Positions 27,555 through 36,466 of a stretch of 64,000 nt of DNA are shown here, piece after piece. How positions within the stretch are numbered: position 1 is the stretch's first letter; every line of letters begins with the position of its first letter. Source of the stretch: Elstera cyanobacteriorum (GTDB lineage Bacteria; Pseudomonadota; Alphaproteobacteria; Elsterales; Elsteraceae); assembly GCF_002251735.1 (NCBI RefSeq), contig NZ_NOXS01000028.1, forward strand, positions 1 to 64,000. Direction: 5' to 3'. The notes below the pieces were generated by a model, which was given only the letters and a program-made list of their open reading frames with translations, made no database searches and was not told the origin of the DNA. A program made the position numbers and the translations under genes.

Positions 27555-27588
27555 AAAAGGGCGCTCCAAGCCTTGGCCCGAAGCGCCC
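27555..27588 (-). terminator. Terminator of the esterase-like gene (minus strand)
   Basis: Read on the minus strand, a 7-bp stem (27588-27582 with 27565-27559) contains an inner CCAA/TTGG hairpin and is followed by four T (27558-27555). It lies 40 bases after the esterase-like stop codon. Confidence 0.6.
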
Positions 27589-27627
27589 CTGAAACAAAAG
27601 TTTCTGCTGAATTAAGGGCTTATTCCC

Positions 27628-28950
27628 TTAGTTCATGCGGATACCCGTGCCGTCGATCAGCAGAATCTTCGTCGTCGCGCCGTCGATGCCGAAATCATCG
27701 TCGTTGATCAGCATCAGGCGCCCGTCGCCCGCCAACGCCATGCCTTCGAGCTTCACCGGCGCTTCCGGGTAGGCTGCGGTATCGAAGCGGATGGTCTTCT
27801 TCAGCGCCTTCACGGCGGGAGCGTCGGAGGGCGTTGCTTCCAGCGACGGGGTAGTGGCGACATCATCCCAGGCCGACCCCAGAATATTACCGTCCGCCGT
27901 TAGCGCCACTTCGTAAAGCCGGGTGGTCTTTTCGGTGCGTTCCAGCACGACCAGCCGGTCGCCCGAGAGGGCCATGATTTCGGAAATGCGCACCGTGCTA
28001 TTATTCGGGCTTTTTTCGCCCGGATAGGTCGCCACCGGGTCCATCGGATAGACCCATTCACCAACGATCTTGCCGCTCACCCGTTCCATCTTATACAGGC
28101 GCGCATTGGTAGCGGCCTGATAGGTCTTGGCGTCCGGGTTCGCCAGCGGGTTTTGCAGCAGGAAATAGAGGTGGGTTTCGTCCGGCGAGATGCTGAGCGA
28201 CTCAATCCCCCGGTTTAGGCTGCGCTTGGTCAAGATCGCGGGCAGCGCGCCGATGGTTTCGTAATCGGCGGCGGCATAATCTTTCTCGGTTCCGGTCGGC
28301 ACCAGGCGGCGTTGCAGGCGGCCTTCGGCATCGAACTGCATCAGGCTGGGGCCGTTTTCATCGCCGACCCACATCGTGCCATCCTTCAGCACGGCGAGGC
28401 CTTCCATATCGACGCCGTTCGGGTCTTGCTCCAGCTTCTTGCCGGTGCCGTCGAGCGGAATTTCGGTGGAGGCGACGGTCAGCGGGTTGAGCAGGCCAGA
28501 GGTTGGCTTGCCGCTTTTGGTTTTGGCGGGGGTGACGCCGACCAGCTTGAAGGTCTTGGTCGCCGGGTCGAGTTCGACCTGATAGAAGGACGGGCTATAG
28601 CCGGGGCGCGGATAAACGCGGCCATTCTTCGGTGCTTCCTTGCACAGCTCGTCCTTATTGGCGCCATAGCCGTCGAGATCGCCGCAGGCGATGTTCGGGC
28701 CGCGATCCGACAGGGTGAAGAAGCGGAACGGTGCGTCACCCTGGCGGCGGAACGCACCAGAGCCAATACCGATGGTCAGCGACATTTCCTTGGTCGACGT
28801 GCGCAGGGTATAGGGCGCGTCCTTCAGGGCCGGATCGGTCGAGGTGAAGACGGTGATGTCCACCTTCGGGGCAGTCTGCGGGGCCTGGGCTTGGGCGAGC
28901 GCGGCGAGCGAGAGACCACCGAGCAGCGCGGCGAGCGACAGAAGACGCAT
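27628..28950 (-). CDS. Secreted esterase-like / phytase-like beta-propeller protein
   Basis: A 440-aa protein from the ATG at 28950, preceded by a strong AGGAGGA site. The frame stays open 107 codons further but without signal or domain. A signal peptide (LLSLAALLGGLSLAALAQAQA) is followed by an esterase-like_phytase-type domain with FFTLSDRGPNIAC, MEGLAVLKDGTMWVGDENGPSLMQFD, GIESLSISPDETHLYFLLQNPL and LEGMALAGDGRLMLINDDDFG. Such proteins are probably periplasmic phosphoesterases or propeller lactonase-like enzymes. Substrate unknown. Confidence 0.82.
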   Translation of the reverse strand: MRLLSLAALLGGLSLAALAQAQAPQTAPKVDITVFTSTDPALKDAPYTLRTSTKEMSLTIGIGSGAFRRQGDAPFRFFTLSDRGPNIACGDLDGYGANKDELCKEAPKNGRVYPRPGYSPSFYQVELDPATKTFKLVGVTPAKTKSGKPTSGLLNPLTVASTEIPLDGTGKKLEQDPNGVDMEGLAVLKDGTMWVGDENGPSLMQFDAEGRLQRRLVPTGTEKDYAAADYETIGALPAILTKRSLNRGIESLSISPDETHLYFLLQNPLANPDAKTYQAATNARLYKMERVSGKIVGEWVYPMDPVATYPGEKSPNNSTVRISEIMALSGDRLVVLERTEKTTRLYEVALTADGNILGSAWDDVATTPSLEATPSDAPAVKALKKTIRFDTAAYPEAPVKLEGMALAGDGRLMLINDDDFGIDGATTKILLIDGTGIRMN

Positions 28951-29070
28951 GATATTCCTCCTGCGGGAAACGGTTTTAGCCAAAAAGCGTCTTGTTCTAG
29001 CTGGGGAATATGACAGTCTGACGGGCATACCCCCCTTGCCGTGCGGCCTTGGACGCACCACGATAGGGGC

Positions 29071-30279
29071 ATGCTGTTTCCGACGCCGCCCGCTCCCAAG
29101 CCGCAGCCGACCGTCGCCCGCCTGAAGCTGGTGGAGGCGATTGCCGATATTCCCGCTTTGGCTTGGGATGCCTGCGCGGGTGCCGCCAATCCTTTCGTCA
29201 GCCATGCCTTTTTGCACGCGATGGAAGCCAGCGGGTCGGTCTCCTCCCGCACCGGCTGGGTGCCCCGGCATCTCGTTGCGGAAGATACGGCGGGCCGCAT
29301 CGTCGGCTGTGTGCCGCTATATTTGAAAGGCCATTCCTGGGGCGAATATGTCTTCGATCACGCCTGGGCCGATGCGTTCCAGCGGGCGGGCGGCAGCTAT
29401 TATCCCAAACTTCAGGCGGCGGTGCCCTTTACCCCCGTACCAGGGCCGCGCCTGCTTGTGGCACCCGACGCGCCAGGGGAGACGCGGCAGCGCTTAGCGG
29501 AAGGTTTGGCTGAGGTAGCGGATCGGCTGGGCCTATCGTCAGTCCATGTCACGTTTGCCGAGGATGCGGATATCGATGCTTTGGTAGCTGCGGGGTTTCT
29601 GGTGCGTCATGGCTATCAGTTCCACTGGCATAATCGCGGCTATGGGCATTTCGACGATTTCCTGAACGATCTCGCCAGCCGCAAACGCAAGGCCCTGCGC
29701 AAAGAGCGGGAGGCGGTGGCAGCCAGCGGCCTGACCCTGCGCACGTTGGTTGGCGGGCAGATCGAACCGCGCCATTGGGATGCCTTCTACGATTTCTACC
29801 TCGCTACGGTCGATAAGCGCTGGGGGTCGGCCTATCTCACCCGGCCGTTTTTCGACCAGATCGCCGAGACGTTGGCGGAGAAGGTGGTTCTGATGGTGGC
29901 GGAGGAGGCGGGCGGTACGCCGGTGGCAGGGGCGCTGAACCTGCGTGGCGCCGATACGCTCTATGGCCGCAACTGGGGCGCCGTGGTCGATGTGCCCTTT
30001 CTGCACTTCGAACTTTGCTACTACCGCGCCCTTGATTACGCGATTGCCGAAGGGCTGCCGAAGGTCGAAGCCGGGGCGCAGGGGGAGCATAAATTGCAGC
30101 GCGGCTATGTGCCGGTGCGCACGCGGTCGGCCCATTGGATCGGGAATCCCAGCTTTCGCCGCGCCGTCGCTGGGTTTTTGGATAAGGAACGTCCGGCGGT
30201 GGCCGAGCAGATGGCGGAACTCCTGCCCTTATCGCCGTTCAAACGCGGGAACGACGGGCTGGATTCATCCGGCGGCTAG
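29071..30279 (+). CDS. FemAB/GNAT-like protein of the DUF482 family
   Basis: A 402-aa protein from the ATG at 29071; a GTG at 29041 lacks a ribosome binding site. The family features are NPFVSHAFLHAMEASGSV, the VFDHAWADAFQRAGGSYYPKLQAAVPFTPVPG stretch and the acetyltransferase-like YLATVDKRWGSAYLTRPFF. Members are annotated as peptidogalycan biosynthesis or GNAT proteins. The acceptor has not been shown. It is divergent from the esterase-like gene across about 120 bases. Confidence 0.83.
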   Translation: MLFPTPPAPKPQPTVARLKLVEAIADIPALAWDACAGAANPFVSHAFLHAMEASGSVSSRTGWVPRHLVAEDTAGRIVGCVPLYLKGHSWGEYVFDHAWADAFQRAGGSYYPKLQAAVPFTPVPGPRLLVAPDAPGETRQRLAEGLAEVADRLGLSSVHVTFAEDADIDALVAAGFLVRHGYQFHWHNRGYGHFDDFLNDLASRKRKALRKEREAVAASGLTLRTLVGGQIEPRHWDAFYDFYLATVDKRWGSAYLTRPFFDQIAETLAEKVVLMVAEEAGGTPVAGALNLRGADTLYGRNWGAVVDVPFLHFELCYYRALDYAIAEGLPKVEAGAQGEHKLQRGYVPVRTRSAHWIGNPSFRRAVAGFLDKERPAVAEQMAELLPLSPFKRGNDGLDSSGG

Positions 30280-30328
30280 TGCCATAGTCGCCCCCTGATT
30301 TGGATTGTGCATTGCGTAAGGGATCAGC

Positions 30329-30688
30329 ATGTCGTTCGGCACTTGGCTCTATACCCGGCGTCACGGCGAATTGGTCGGCGAAGACGAATTCGGCAACCGC
30401 TATTACCGCGAAAAAGGCGCCCCGCATGGGCGGGACGGCGGCAAGCGCTGGGTGATGTATAAGGGCGAGCCGGAAGCCTCCAAGGTTCCGCCGCATTGGC
30501 ACCGTTGGCTGCATAAGACCACTGACGAGGTTCCGTCGAAGGATCTGAACCTGCGCCCGTGGCAAAAGCCGCATCTGCCGAACCTGACCGGCACCGATCT
30601 TGCCTATCGTCCGCCGGGCCATGTTCTGGCGGGCAACAAGCGCGAGAAGGCGACGGGCGATTACGAAGCCTGGACGCCGGACGCCTAA
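30329..30688 (+). CDS. NADH:ubiquinone oxidoreductase subunit NDUFA12 family
   Basis: A 119-aa protein beginning MSFGTWLYTRRHGELVGEDEFGNRYY. The NDUFA12/B17.2 signature continues in KRWVMYKGEPEASKVPPHWHRWLHKTTDEVPS and ends with a Pro-rich tail. It is a supernumerary subunit of complex I shared by mitochondria and alphaproteobacteria. It lies 11 bases before mlaD. This neighbourhood is conserved in the class. Confidence 0.94.
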   Translation: MSFGTWLYTRRHGELVGEDEFGNRYYREKGAPHGRDGGKRWVMYKGEPEASKVPPHWHRWLHKTTDEVPSKDLNLRPWQKPHLPNLTGTDLAYRPPGHVLAGNKREKATGDYEAWTPDA

Positions 30689-30699
30689 GGGGCGCAGGG

Positions 30700-31194
30700 A
30701 TGCAACGGAATCTCGTGGAAACGCTGGTCGGGGCGGCGGTTTTGGCCGTGGCCCTCGGCTTCGGCTGGTACGCCTATTCCACGACCTCCATTCGGGGAAC
30801 GCGCGGCGCCTATGAGCTGACCGCGCGGTTTGACCGGGCGGATGGGCTGGCCATCGGGACCGATGTGCGCGTCAGCGGCATCAAGGTCGGCTCGGTGACG
30901 GCGATCACCCTCGATCCGGCGACCTTCTTCGCCAATATCCGCTTCGCTCTGCGCTCGGACGTGAAACTGCCGGACGATACGGTGGCCGAAATCGCCGCCG
31001 AAGGGCTGCTGGGCGGGCGCTATTTGAACCTGAACCCTGGCAATGCCGATACGATTTTGGCGGCGGGGCAGGCCGTGAAGTACACGAAATCGTCAGCGGA
31101 TTTCATGCAGATGATCGGCAAGTTCCTATTCTCGGCGACCGAGGATAAGGGCAAGACCGGGGCGGCCCCGGCGGCGGGTTCGACGCAGCCGTGA
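30700..31194 (+). CDS. mlaD: MlaD-type MCE-domain lipid transport protein
   Basis: A 164-aa protein from the ATG at 30700 (MQRNLVETLVGAAVLAVALGFGWYAY), one N-terminal membrane anchor followed by an MCE domain (LTARFDRADGLAIGTDVRVSGIKVGSVTAI and AEGLLGGRYLNL). MlaD is the periplasmic hexamer of the Mla pathway that keeps outer membrane lipid asymmetry. No mlaE, mlaF or mlaC is nearby. The DUF2155 start overlaps its stop (GTGA). Confidence 0.9.
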   Translation: MQRNLVETLVGAAVLAVALGFGWYAYSTTSIRGTRGAYELTARFDRADGLAIGTDVRVSGIKVGSVTAITLDPATFFANIRFALRSDVKLPDDTVAEIAAEGLLGGRYLNLNPGNADTILAAGQAVKYTKSSADFMQMIGKFLFSATEDKGKTGAAPAAGSTQP

Positions 31195-31664
31195 AACCCC
31201 TTCTGATGGCCGTGCCGCTCCTGCTACTCGCTGGGGCCGTTGTCGCGCAGCAGCCCTCACCGGCAAAACCCGCGCCGCAAGCCGCTGCCCCTCAACCGCC
31301 GCAAGCCCCGGCCGTGCCGGTTGCCGTGCTGCAAGGGCTGGATAAGGTCACGGCCCATGTGTCGAAGCTGACCGTGAAGGTTGGCGCGGCGGCAACCTTC
31401 GGCAGCCTAACCATCCATGTCGATGCCTGCGTGAAACGCCCGCCGGAGGAGCCGCCGGAAAGCGCCGCTTTTCTGCGCATCATCGACCGGCCACCGCCGG
31501 AGAGTGCGACTCAAAAGGCCGTGCCGACCCCGCAGGCCGATCCATTCGAAGCACTACTCGACCGTACGGTGTTTACGGGCTGGATGTTTGCGTCCTCCCC
31601 GGCGCTGCATCCGCTCGAACATCCGATTTTCGACGTCATTTTATTGGATTGCCGCCCGAACTAA
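31191..31664 (+). CDS. DUF2155-family secreted protein
   Basis: A 157-aa protein with a GTG start overlapping the mlaD stop. A signal peptide (LLMAVPLLLLAGAVVAQ), a Pro/Ala-rich stretch, then the conserved domain (TAHVSKLTVKVGAAATFGSLTIHVDACVKRPPEEPPES and FTGWMFASSPALHPLEHPIFDVILLDC). Two cysteines in the mature part may form a disulphide. The function of DUF2155 is unknown; linkage to NDUFA12 and mlaD recurs in alphaproteobacteria. Confidence 0.88.
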   Translation: MKPLLMAVPLLLLAGAVVAQQPSPAKPAPQAAAPQPPQAPAVPVAVLQGLDKVTAHVSKLTVKVGAAATFGSLTIHVDACVKRPPEEPPESAAFLRIIDRPPPESATQKAVPTPQADPFEALLDRTVFTGWMFASSPALHPLEHPIFDVILLDCRPN

Positions 31665-31696
31665 GCGCGGCGGTCCGCCCCAAGAAGGGAAGCCCC

Positions 31697-33784
31697 ATGC
31701 TGCGCCAAAGCGATTTTCCGGCCCCGCCCCACGCCGCCCCGAAGCCTTTCACCCATCCCGATGGGCGGCCCGATCCCTGGGCGTGGTTGCGCGATCCGGC
31801 CTATCCTGAGGTGACGGACCCCGCAATCCTTCAGTATCTGACCGACGAAAACGCCTATGTGGAAACCATACTGGGCGGGCCGGGGGATCGGCGGGCGGAT
31901 TTGCTGGCCGAGCTTAAAAGCCGGGTGATCGAGGACGAGCGCACGCCCCCAGACTGGGACCACGGCGTCTGGCTGTGGGGCCGTTTCCAGCCCGGTCAAC
32001 AATATAGCCAGACCTGCCTTGCCGAAACGCTGGACGACGCGAAAGCCAATCGCGGCACGGTGATCTTCGATCAGAACGAACGGGCGGCGGGCCAGCCATA
32101 TTACGCCCTGCGTGGCCTCGCCCTATCGCCGAACCGGCGCTATCTGGCGGTCTTGGAAGATACCGACGGGTCCGAACGGTTGGTGCTGCGGGTGAAGGAT
32201 CTATCGACTGGCGCCTTTCTGCCCGTCGAGATCGGCGACTGTACCTATGGCCTGGAATGGTCGAACGACAGCGCCCGGATTTTCTATGTGAAGCAGGACG
32301 TACAGCAGCGCCCGCGCTGGGTCTACGCCCATCAGTTGGGAAGCGATCCGGCCACTGATGCGCTGATGTACCACGAGGCCGACCCGACCTTCTATCTGGG
32401 GATCGAACGGGCGCCGAGCGGGCGATATCTGTTCATTTCGGTCGCCCAGAAGACGGCCTCGGAACAATGGGCGCTTGATCTGGACGATGCGGCGGCGCAG
32501 CCCGTCTGCCTCAATCCGCGCCGGGCAAACCATGAATATGCCGCCTTCGACCGCAATGGCGAATGGCTGATCCTGACCAACGACCGTCACGCCAATTTCC
32601 GCGTCGTCCGGGCGCCGCTCGACCAGCCGGGGGAAGCGGCGTGGCAGGAAGTGGTGCCGCCGTCCGATGCTGTTTTCATCGAAAGCATCGGCGGGGCGGC
32701 GGGCTTCTGGTATCTTAGCGAACGCACCGACGAAGCCCGCAAGCGGGTTCGCATCGTCTCCGGCGGGCAGGAAAACGCCGACCGGGCGGAGGAAGTGGCC
32801 TTCCCCGATGCCGCCTATGCCCTTTGGGTGCTCGACGGTACTGACTGGCAGCGCGGCACCTTGCGCCTGCGCTATGAAACGCTGGCCCGGCCCAAGACCT
32901 ATTTCGACTATCACATTGCCGAACGGCGGCTGGAGGTAATCCAGCAAACGACCATCCCCGGTGGCCATGATCCCGAGGCCTATATCGTCGAACGCTTATG
33001 GGCACCCGCCCCGGATGGGGAGCGGGTACCGCTCTCGGTCGTGCGCCGGAAAGATGTGCCGGTGGATGGTTCGGCACCGCTGCTGCTCTACGGTTATGGC
33101 TCCTATGGCGCCAGCATGGACGCCGCCTTCAGCGCTAATCGGCTAAGCCTGCTCAAGCGCGGCTTCGTGTACGCCCTAGCCCATATTCGCGGCGGGGAAG
33201 AGCGGGGGCGGCGCTGGTATGAAGACGGTAAGTTCCTGAATAAGAAAAACACCTTCACCGATTTCATTGCGGCAGCGGAGCAACTGATTGCGGCGGGCTA
33301 TACGGCGAAGGGCCGGATCGCCTGCATGGGCGGCAGTGCTGGGGGCCTCTTGATGGGGGCCGTGCTGAACCTGCGCCCGGACCTTTGGGGCGCGTCAGTC
33401 GCCCAGGTGCCCTTCGTCGATGTGCTTTCGACGATGCTCGACGACAGCCTGCCGCTGACGGCCTTCGAGTATGAGGAATGGGGTAATCCCAACGATCCCG
33501 TCTATTACGCGTATATGCAGAGCTATAGCCCCTATGATCAGGTTTCGGCCCAGGCCTATCCGCCGATCTTGATCACGGCGGGCCTGTCCGATCCGCGCGT
33601 GACCTATTGGGAACCGGCGAAATGGGCCGCGAAACTGCGCGCGACCAAGACGGGGGACGCGGTGCTGCTGCTACGCACGGAAATGAGCGCCGGGCACGGC
33701 GGCGCCTCGGGCCGCTATAAGGCCTTGGAAGAAATCGCCGAAACCTATGCGTTCATTTTCCGGGCGCTCGGGATTGCCGTCTAA
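31697..33784 (+). CDS. S9-family prolyl oligopeptidase / oligopeptidase B-like
   Basis: A 695-aa serine peptidase from the ATG at 31697, after GAAGGGAAG. An N-terminal beta-propeller (about 60-410) precedes the alpha/beta hydrolase domain. The catalytic triad is visible: S547 (GGSAGGLLMG), D632 (LSDPRV) and H667 (GHGGASGR). The GGEERGRRWYEDGK segment is typical of oligopeptidase B (basic-residue cleavage, family knowledge). No signal peptide, so likely cytoplasmic. Its TAA overlaps the next ATG. Confidence 0.92.
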   Translation: MLRQSDFPAPPHAAPKPFTHPDGRPDPWAWLRDPAYPEVTDPAILQYLTDENAYVETILGGPGDRRADLLAELKSRVIEDERTPPDWDHGVWLWGRFQPGQQYSQTCLAETLDDAKANRGTVIFDQNERAAGQPYYALRGLALSPNRRYLAVLEDTDGSERLVLRVKDLSTGAFLPVEIGDCTYGLEWSNDSARIFYVKQDVQQRPRWVYAHQLGSDPATDALMYHEADPTFYLGIERAPSGRYLFISVAQKTASEQWALDLDDAAAQPVCLNPRRANHEYAAFDRNGEWLILTNDRHANFRVVRAPLDQPGEAAWQEVVPPSDAVFIESIGGAAGFWYLSERTDEARKRVRIVSGGQENADRAEEVAFPDAAYALWVLDGTDWQRGTLRLRYETLARPKTYFDYHIAERRLEVIQQTTIPGGHDPEAYIVERLWAPAPDGERVPLSVVRRKDVPVDGSAPLLLYGYGSYGASMDAAFSANRLSLLKRGFVYALAHIRGGEERGRRWYEDGKFLNKKNTFTDFIAAAEQLIAAGYTAKGRIACMGGSAGGLLMGAVLNLRPDLWGASVAQVPFVDVLSTMLDDSLPLTAFEYEEWGNPNDPVYYAYMQSYSPYDQVSAQAYPPILITAGLSDPRVTYWEPAKWAAKLRATKTGDAVLLLRTEMSAGHGGASGRYKALEEIAETYAFIFRALGIAV

Positions 33785-34065
33785 TGCAGGCGGTTCGGGT
33801 GCGGATTTTTGGGCAGGTCCAGGGTGTCGGCTATCGCCAGTGGGTGGAGGTGACGGCGCGGGCAAATGGTCTGACAGGTTGGGTGCGCAATCGCGCCGAT
33901 GGCAGCGTCGAGGCTATTTTTCAGGGAACGGTTGTGCAGGTGCAGCAAATTGTTGCAGACTGTCGGCGCGGGCCGATTTCAGCACGGGTCAGCCATGTCG
34001 AAAGCGAAGAGGTTTCTTTTGATCCCGCGCTTGCAGCATCCTTCGTTCGTCTATCAACTGTTTAG
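33784..34065 (+). CDS. Acylphosphatase
   Basis: A 93-aa protein with the complete acylphosphatase signature: RIFGQVQGVGYRQWV with catalytic R18 and GWVRNRADGSVEA with catalytic N36. It hydrolyses carboxyl phosphates such as acetyl phosphate. Its ATG shares one base with the peptidase stop (TAATG), so the genes are translationally coupled. Length is normal. Confidence 0.93.
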   Translation: MQAVRVRIFGQVQGVGYRQWVEVTARANGLTGWVRNRADGSVEAIFQGTVVQVQQIVADCRRGPISARVSHVESEEVSFDPALAASFVRLSTV

Positions 34066-34108
34066 TAACTGACTCTGTCGTCATATTGAATTTGGCACCT
34101 TGTCGGTC

Positions 34109-34125
34109 GAGAGTGCCGCACTCTC
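34109..34125 (+). promoter_or_regulatory. Short perfect hairpin upstream of phaZ
   Basis: A 7-bp perfect inverted repeat (34109-34115 with 34119-34125) with a 3-base loop, 42 bases before the phaZ start and 43 after the acylphosphatase stop. No T-run follows. It could be an operator or a weak terminator. Confidence 0.35.
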
Positions 34126-34167
34126 TCTATCCGGCCACACGGATGCCATCGGGAAGGGATTACGGGA

Positions 34168-35388
34168 ATGTTCCTCTATCAAGCGTATAATGCTCAGCAG
34201 GCTGCGATGGAGCCGGTGCGCTGGCTGGCGAACGAGGTGCGGACCTTTGCGGGGCGCGCTGGGATTTCTTCCACTTTCTCTAACCCGCTAATCGATGCGT
34301 TCACGGCCGCCTGCGACGTGGTAGCCGACGCCAAACCGGAACACGACCGGCCCGATTACGGCATCCGCACGGTGCCGGTCGATGGTCATCTGGTTGCGGT
34401 GGAAGAGGAAGTTGTGCTGCGCAAGCCCTTCTGCGATCTGCTGCACTTCAAAAAGCCGGGCGTGGGCAACCAGCCGCGCGTGCTGATCATCGCGCCGATG
34501 TCGGGCCATTTTTCCACGCTGCTGCGCGGCACCATCGAAATGCTGCTGCAACAGCATGATGTTTATGTGACCGACTGGATCAACGCCCGCAATGTCCCGC
34601 TGTGGCAGGGGCGCTTCGATCTTGATAATTTCATCGATTATACCATCGAGTTTCTGCGCTTCTTGGGGCCTGATGTGACGGCGGTGGCCGTCTGTCAGCC
34701 CGCGGTGCCGCTGCTGGTTGCCGTCTCGGCGATGGCGCAGATGAGCGATCCGCAGCAGCCCAAGGCAATGGTGCTGATGGGCGGGCCGCTCGATACCCGC
34801 GTTAGCCCGACTAAAGTGAACGAGTTCGCGCAGTCTGGGTCGATCGATACCATTAAGCAGATGGTCATCACTCACGTGCCGCCGCCCTATGCGGGGATGA
34901 TGCGCGCCGTCTATCCGGGCTTCTTGCAGCTTTCGGGCTTCATGAGCATGAACATCGGTCGCCACGTGCGCGCCCATCTCGATATGTTCCGCAATCTGGT
35001 GAAGGGCGACGGCGAAAGCGTCGCCTCGACCAAGAAATTCTATAAGGAATATCTGACGGTTATGGATATGCCGGCGGATTTCTACCTGCAAACCCTGAAG
35101 GCGGTGTTCCAGAACTACGATCTGCCGCTAGGCAAGTTCAAATATCGGGACATGCTGATCACCCCCTCGGCCATCGAAAAGACGGCGTTGATGACGGTGG
35201 AAGGCGCCGACGACGATATTTGCGGCCCGGGCCAGACCCAGGCGGCGCATATTCTGTGCTCCGGCATTCCGTCGGATCGGCGGATCGACTATGTGCAACA
35301 GGGTGTTGGCCATTACGGCGTATTCAATGGCCGCAAGTTCCGCGAACAGATCGCCCCGCGCATCGCCAGCTTTATCCAGTCTGCCTAA
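34168..35388 (+). CDS. phaZ: Intracellular polyhydroxybutyrate depolymerase
   Basis: A 406-aa alpha/beta-hydrolase-like protein beginning MFLYQAYNAQQAAMEPVRWLANEV, typical of intracellular PhaZ. The nucleophile lies in AVAVCQPAVPLLVAV, so a cysteine (C176) replaces the usual serine, as known for this family. Other motifs are VLIIAPMSGHFSTLLRGT, VYVTDWINARNVPL and GVGHYGVFNGRKFRE with the catalytic histidine. It mobilises stored PHB. A second enzyme or PHB synthase is not in the window. Confidence 0.92.
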   Translation: MFLYQAYNAQQAAMEPVRWLANEVRTFAGRAGISSTFSNPLIDAFTAACDVVADAKPEHDRPDYGIRTVPVDGHLVAVEEEVVLRKPFCDLLHFKKPGVGNQPRVLIIAPMSGHFSTLLRGTIEMLLQQHDVYVTDWINARNVPLWQGRFDLDNFIDYTIEFLRFLGPDVTAVAVCQPAVPLLVAVSAMAQMSDPQQPKAMVLMGGPLDTRVSPTKVNEFAQSGSIDTIKQMVITHVPPPYAGMMRAVYPGFLQLSGFMSMNIGRHVRAHLDMFRNLVKGDGESVASTKKFYKEYLTVMDMPADFYLQTLKAVFQNYDLPLGKFKYRDMLITPSAIEKTALMTVEGADDDICGPGQTQAAHILCSGIPSDRRIDYVQQGVGHYGVFNGRKFREQIAPRIASFIQSA

Positions 35389-35408
35389 AGCTTGCACGCC
35401 TCTCGGCC

Positions 35409-35444
35409 GGGATCGGAAAAAATTGCCGATCCCTGCGCAGGTTT
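35409..35444 (+). terminator. Possible terminator after phaZ
   Basis: A perfect 8-bp stem (35409-35416 with 35426-35433) with an A-rich 9-base loop, followed by a small CCTGC/GCAGG palindrome and TTTT at 35441-35444. A plausible but non-classical terminator. Confidence 0.4.
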
Positions 35445-35500
35445 TGCCGACCACCGCCCGTAAAGAAGGGCAGACGGTCGATGAGAGAGGCTGGTTCTGA

Positions 35501-36127
35501 ATGGTTCTTTCGGCGTTTGGCCGAGCCTGGCCGCGTTTCGGGAAATCCGACGCGCGGCCAGAGCATCCCGCCGGGTCGGCGGCAGCGCAGCGGTTCGCCC
35601 GGATTGCCGAGGGGGACGCGCGGGCATTCCGTGAGTTGGTGGCGGAGCAGACGCCCCGGCTGACGCGCCTTGCCACCCGGCTGCTCGGCAATCAAGCCGA
35701 TGCCGAGGAGGTGGTTCAGGAAGCCCTGCTGAAGGTCTGGACCAAGGCGGCGCTGTGGGATGCCACGCGCGGCCAGCCGGAAACCTGGATCTACACGATC
35801 TGCACCAATCTCTGTCTCGACCGGTTGCGGCGCCCGAAACCAACGGTGCCTTGGGCGGAGGATTTCGACCCCCCCGACCCAAGCCCGATGGCGGATGCCG
35901 GTCTTGAAACCCAAGCGCGCGACCGGCAGGTCGCCGCTGCCATCGCCGCGCTGCCCGACCGGCAGCGGGCCGCCGTTGTGCTGACCTATCAGGAAGGGTT
36001 GAGTAACGCGGTGGTGGCGGAGCATCTCGGCGTTTCGGTCTCGGCGTTAGAAGCGCTGCTGGTCCGGGCGCGCCGCACGCTTCGCACGCATCTTTTATCT
36101 TGGCTAGAGGAGGGGGAAGCAGAATGA
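35501..36127 (+). CDS. ECF-type RNA polymerase sigma factor
   Basis: A 208-aa sigma-70 family ECF protein. Region 2 is RFARIAEGDARAFRELVAEQTPRLTRLATRLLGNQADAEEVVQEALLKVW with the WIYTICTNLCLDRLRR helix. Region 4 is IAALPDRQRAAVVLTYQEGLSNAVVAEHLGVSVSALEALLVRARRTLR. A roughly 30-residue N-terminal extension precedes region 2. Its stop overlaps the next gene (ATGA), which encodes a one-helix membrane protein fitting an anti-sigma factor. It presumably responds to an envelope signal. Confidence 0.9.
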   Translation: MVLSAFGRAWPRFGKSDARPEHPAGSAAAQRFARIAEGDARAFRELVAEQTPRLTRLATRLLGNQADAEEVVQEALLKVWTKAALWDATRGQPETWIYTICTNLCLDRLRRPKPTVPWAEDFDPPDPSPMADAGLETQARDRQVAAAIAALPDRQRAAVVLTYQEGLSNAVVAEHLGVSVSALEALLVRARRTLRTHLLSWLEEGEAE

Positions 36128-36429
36128 CGGATCCATCCAAAGACACGCTTGGCGCCTTGTTACGGAACGCCGCCCCGCCGACGCCCGATACAAGCGCGCT
36201 TGAGGCGCGGATCATCGCCACCGCCGAACGGATCGTGCCGATGCGGGCGCCATTGCCGCGCCGCCCTTGGCTGCTGCCCGCCGCCGCGCTGGCCGCTAGC
36301 CTGCTGCTGGGGCTGATGACCGGCTATGCCCTGACCCCTGGAACCGAGGCGCCCGGCAGCCTGCCGCTATTGGCAGCCCTGACCCCCGGCCATGCCGAAC
36401 TTTTGTCCGGCTGGTTCGGCTACCTCTAA
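36124..36429 (+). CDS. Small one-helix membrane protein, putative anti-sigma factor
   Basis: A 101-aa protein from the ATG at 36124, overlapping the sigma factor stop. A cytoplasmic N-terminal part (about 1-52) has a predicted helix around TSALEARIIATAERIV, followed by one membrane helix (LLPAAALAASLLLGLMTGYAL) and a short periplasmic tail. It has no cysteine, so it lacks the HxxxCxxC zinc anti-sigma motif. Size and topology recall CnrY. The anti-sigma role is inferred from gene order and topology. Confidence 0.7.
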   Translation: MTDPSKDTLGALLRNAAPPTPDTSALEARIIATAERIVPMRAPLPRRPWLLPAAALAASLLLGLMTGYALTPGTEAPGSLPLLAALTPGHAELLSGWFGYL

Positions 36430-36466
36430 AAAACCGGGCTGAGCGGCCCCGCTGGAGTTTCGCAGA

